The translations under genes and the position numbers were made by a program. From an uncultured Porphyromonadaceae bacterium (GTDB lineage Bacteria; Bacteroidota; Bacteroidia; Bacteroidales; Muribaculaceae): a stretch of 7,282 nt of DNA. The notes beneath the pieces are model-generated. The model ran no database searches. It saw nothing but the letters and a program-made list of their open reading frames with translations, and was not told the origin of the DNA. Shown here piece after piece: positions 7,115 through 7,282 of the stretch. Location of the stretch: contig CAMWQF010000141.1 of NCBI GenBank assembly GCA_947176285.1, positions 1-7,282 on the forward strand, read 5' to 3'. Each line of letters starts with the position of its first letter. Position 1 is the stretch's first letter.

Positions 7115-7140
7115 CTCCATTTTTTTTCGATGTAATGGAG
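7115..7140. repeat. Inverted repeat upstream of pepP
   Basis: CTCCATT (7115-7121) and AATGGAG (7134-7140) are perfect 7-base arms around a 12-base spacer that begins with a T-run on the plus strand. The repeat lies just upstream of the weak -33 candidate for pepP. It has no U-tract after the stem in either direction, so it is not a standard terminator. It could be an operator or the remnant of an upstream gene's 3' region. Confidence 0.35.
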
Positions 7141-7188
7141 TAGCCCAAGGCGCTCTTGTAAGTAAAAGAAATGCATATATTGGTCAAA

Positions 7189-7282
7189 TTGGGGCAAAAT
7201 TGGTAAAATTGGGAGGGGGGGGGGTAATTTATGGGGGTTTTCCCCAGGGCCGGCCCCCGGGGCGGGGCTTGATGGGGGTTTG
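7189..7282. other. G-rich low-complexity window end, probable assembly or sequencing artefact
   Basis: Composition changes abruptly. AT-rich leader sequence gives way to AATTGGGG and AATTGG phrases, then a run of ten G (7215-7224), several runs of four or five G or C, and a repeated ATGGGGGTTT at 7231-7240 and 7272-7281. No coding frame or known element is visible. The pattern is unlike the rest of the window and is typical of poor contig ends, for instance poly-G from two-colour sequencing chemistry. Do not read biology into it without raw-read support. Confidence 0.6.

Noticed and set aside
7000..7197. Minus-strand 65-residue open frame
   Set aside because: It starts at TTG, overlaps the pepP start in another frame and runs through the promoter candidate; no family resemblance.
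1..7282. RNA genes, CRISPR arrays, insertion sequences, phage or defence genes
   Set aside because: I looked for tRNA-like cloverleafs, regularly spaced long repeats, transposase motifs and terminal inverted repeats, and saw none. The genes present are metabolic plus one secreted protein.

Overview
The window looks like a chromosomal segment from a Bacteroidales bacterium, plausibly a gut member such as Muribaculaceae or Prevotella-like. Four things suggest this: Bacteroidetes-type -7 boxes (TAnnTTTG) upstream of two genes, A-rich leaders without Shine-Dalgarno sites, a class III (Firmicutes/Bacteroidetes-type) fructose-1,6-bisphosphatase, and a large secreted protein of the tandem beta-domain kind common in this order. 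The lineage is inferred from style. No marker gene is present.

All four genes lie on the minus strand, so transcription runs from high to low coordinates. From the right end: (1) 7059-7282 is the leader of the first gene followed by an abnormal G-rich end that is probably a contig-end artefact. (2) 7058-5262 encodes a three-domain Xaa-Pro aminopeptidase. (3) 5261-5164 is a 98-base gap holding five copies of a degenerate 9-base repeat. (4) 5163-4642 encodes a gamma-class carbonic anhydrase-like hexapeptide-repeat protein. (5) 4658-2637 encodes class III fructose-1,6-bisphosphatase and overlaps the previous gene by 17 bases. (6) 2636-2328 is an intergenic region with two terminator-like hairpins, a small palindrome and a promoter candidate. 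(7) 2327-1 is the 5' part of a large secreted repeat-domain protein whose C-terminus lies beyond the window.

The first three genes could form one transcription unit: they are co-directional, no terminator is visible between them, and two hairpins follow fbp. Their roles are housekeeping: release of N-terminal residues ahead of proline, CO2/bicarbonate chemistry, and gluconeogenesis. The overlap suggests translational coupling of the carbonic anhydrase-like gene and fbp. The secreted protein appears to be transcribed separately from its own promoter, and it is the only accessory-looking gene.

I found no convincing new system. The points most worth a second look are the internal repeats of the secreted protein, the 9-base repeat array, the nested inverted repeats upstream of the secreted-protein gene, and the suspect G-rich terminus.
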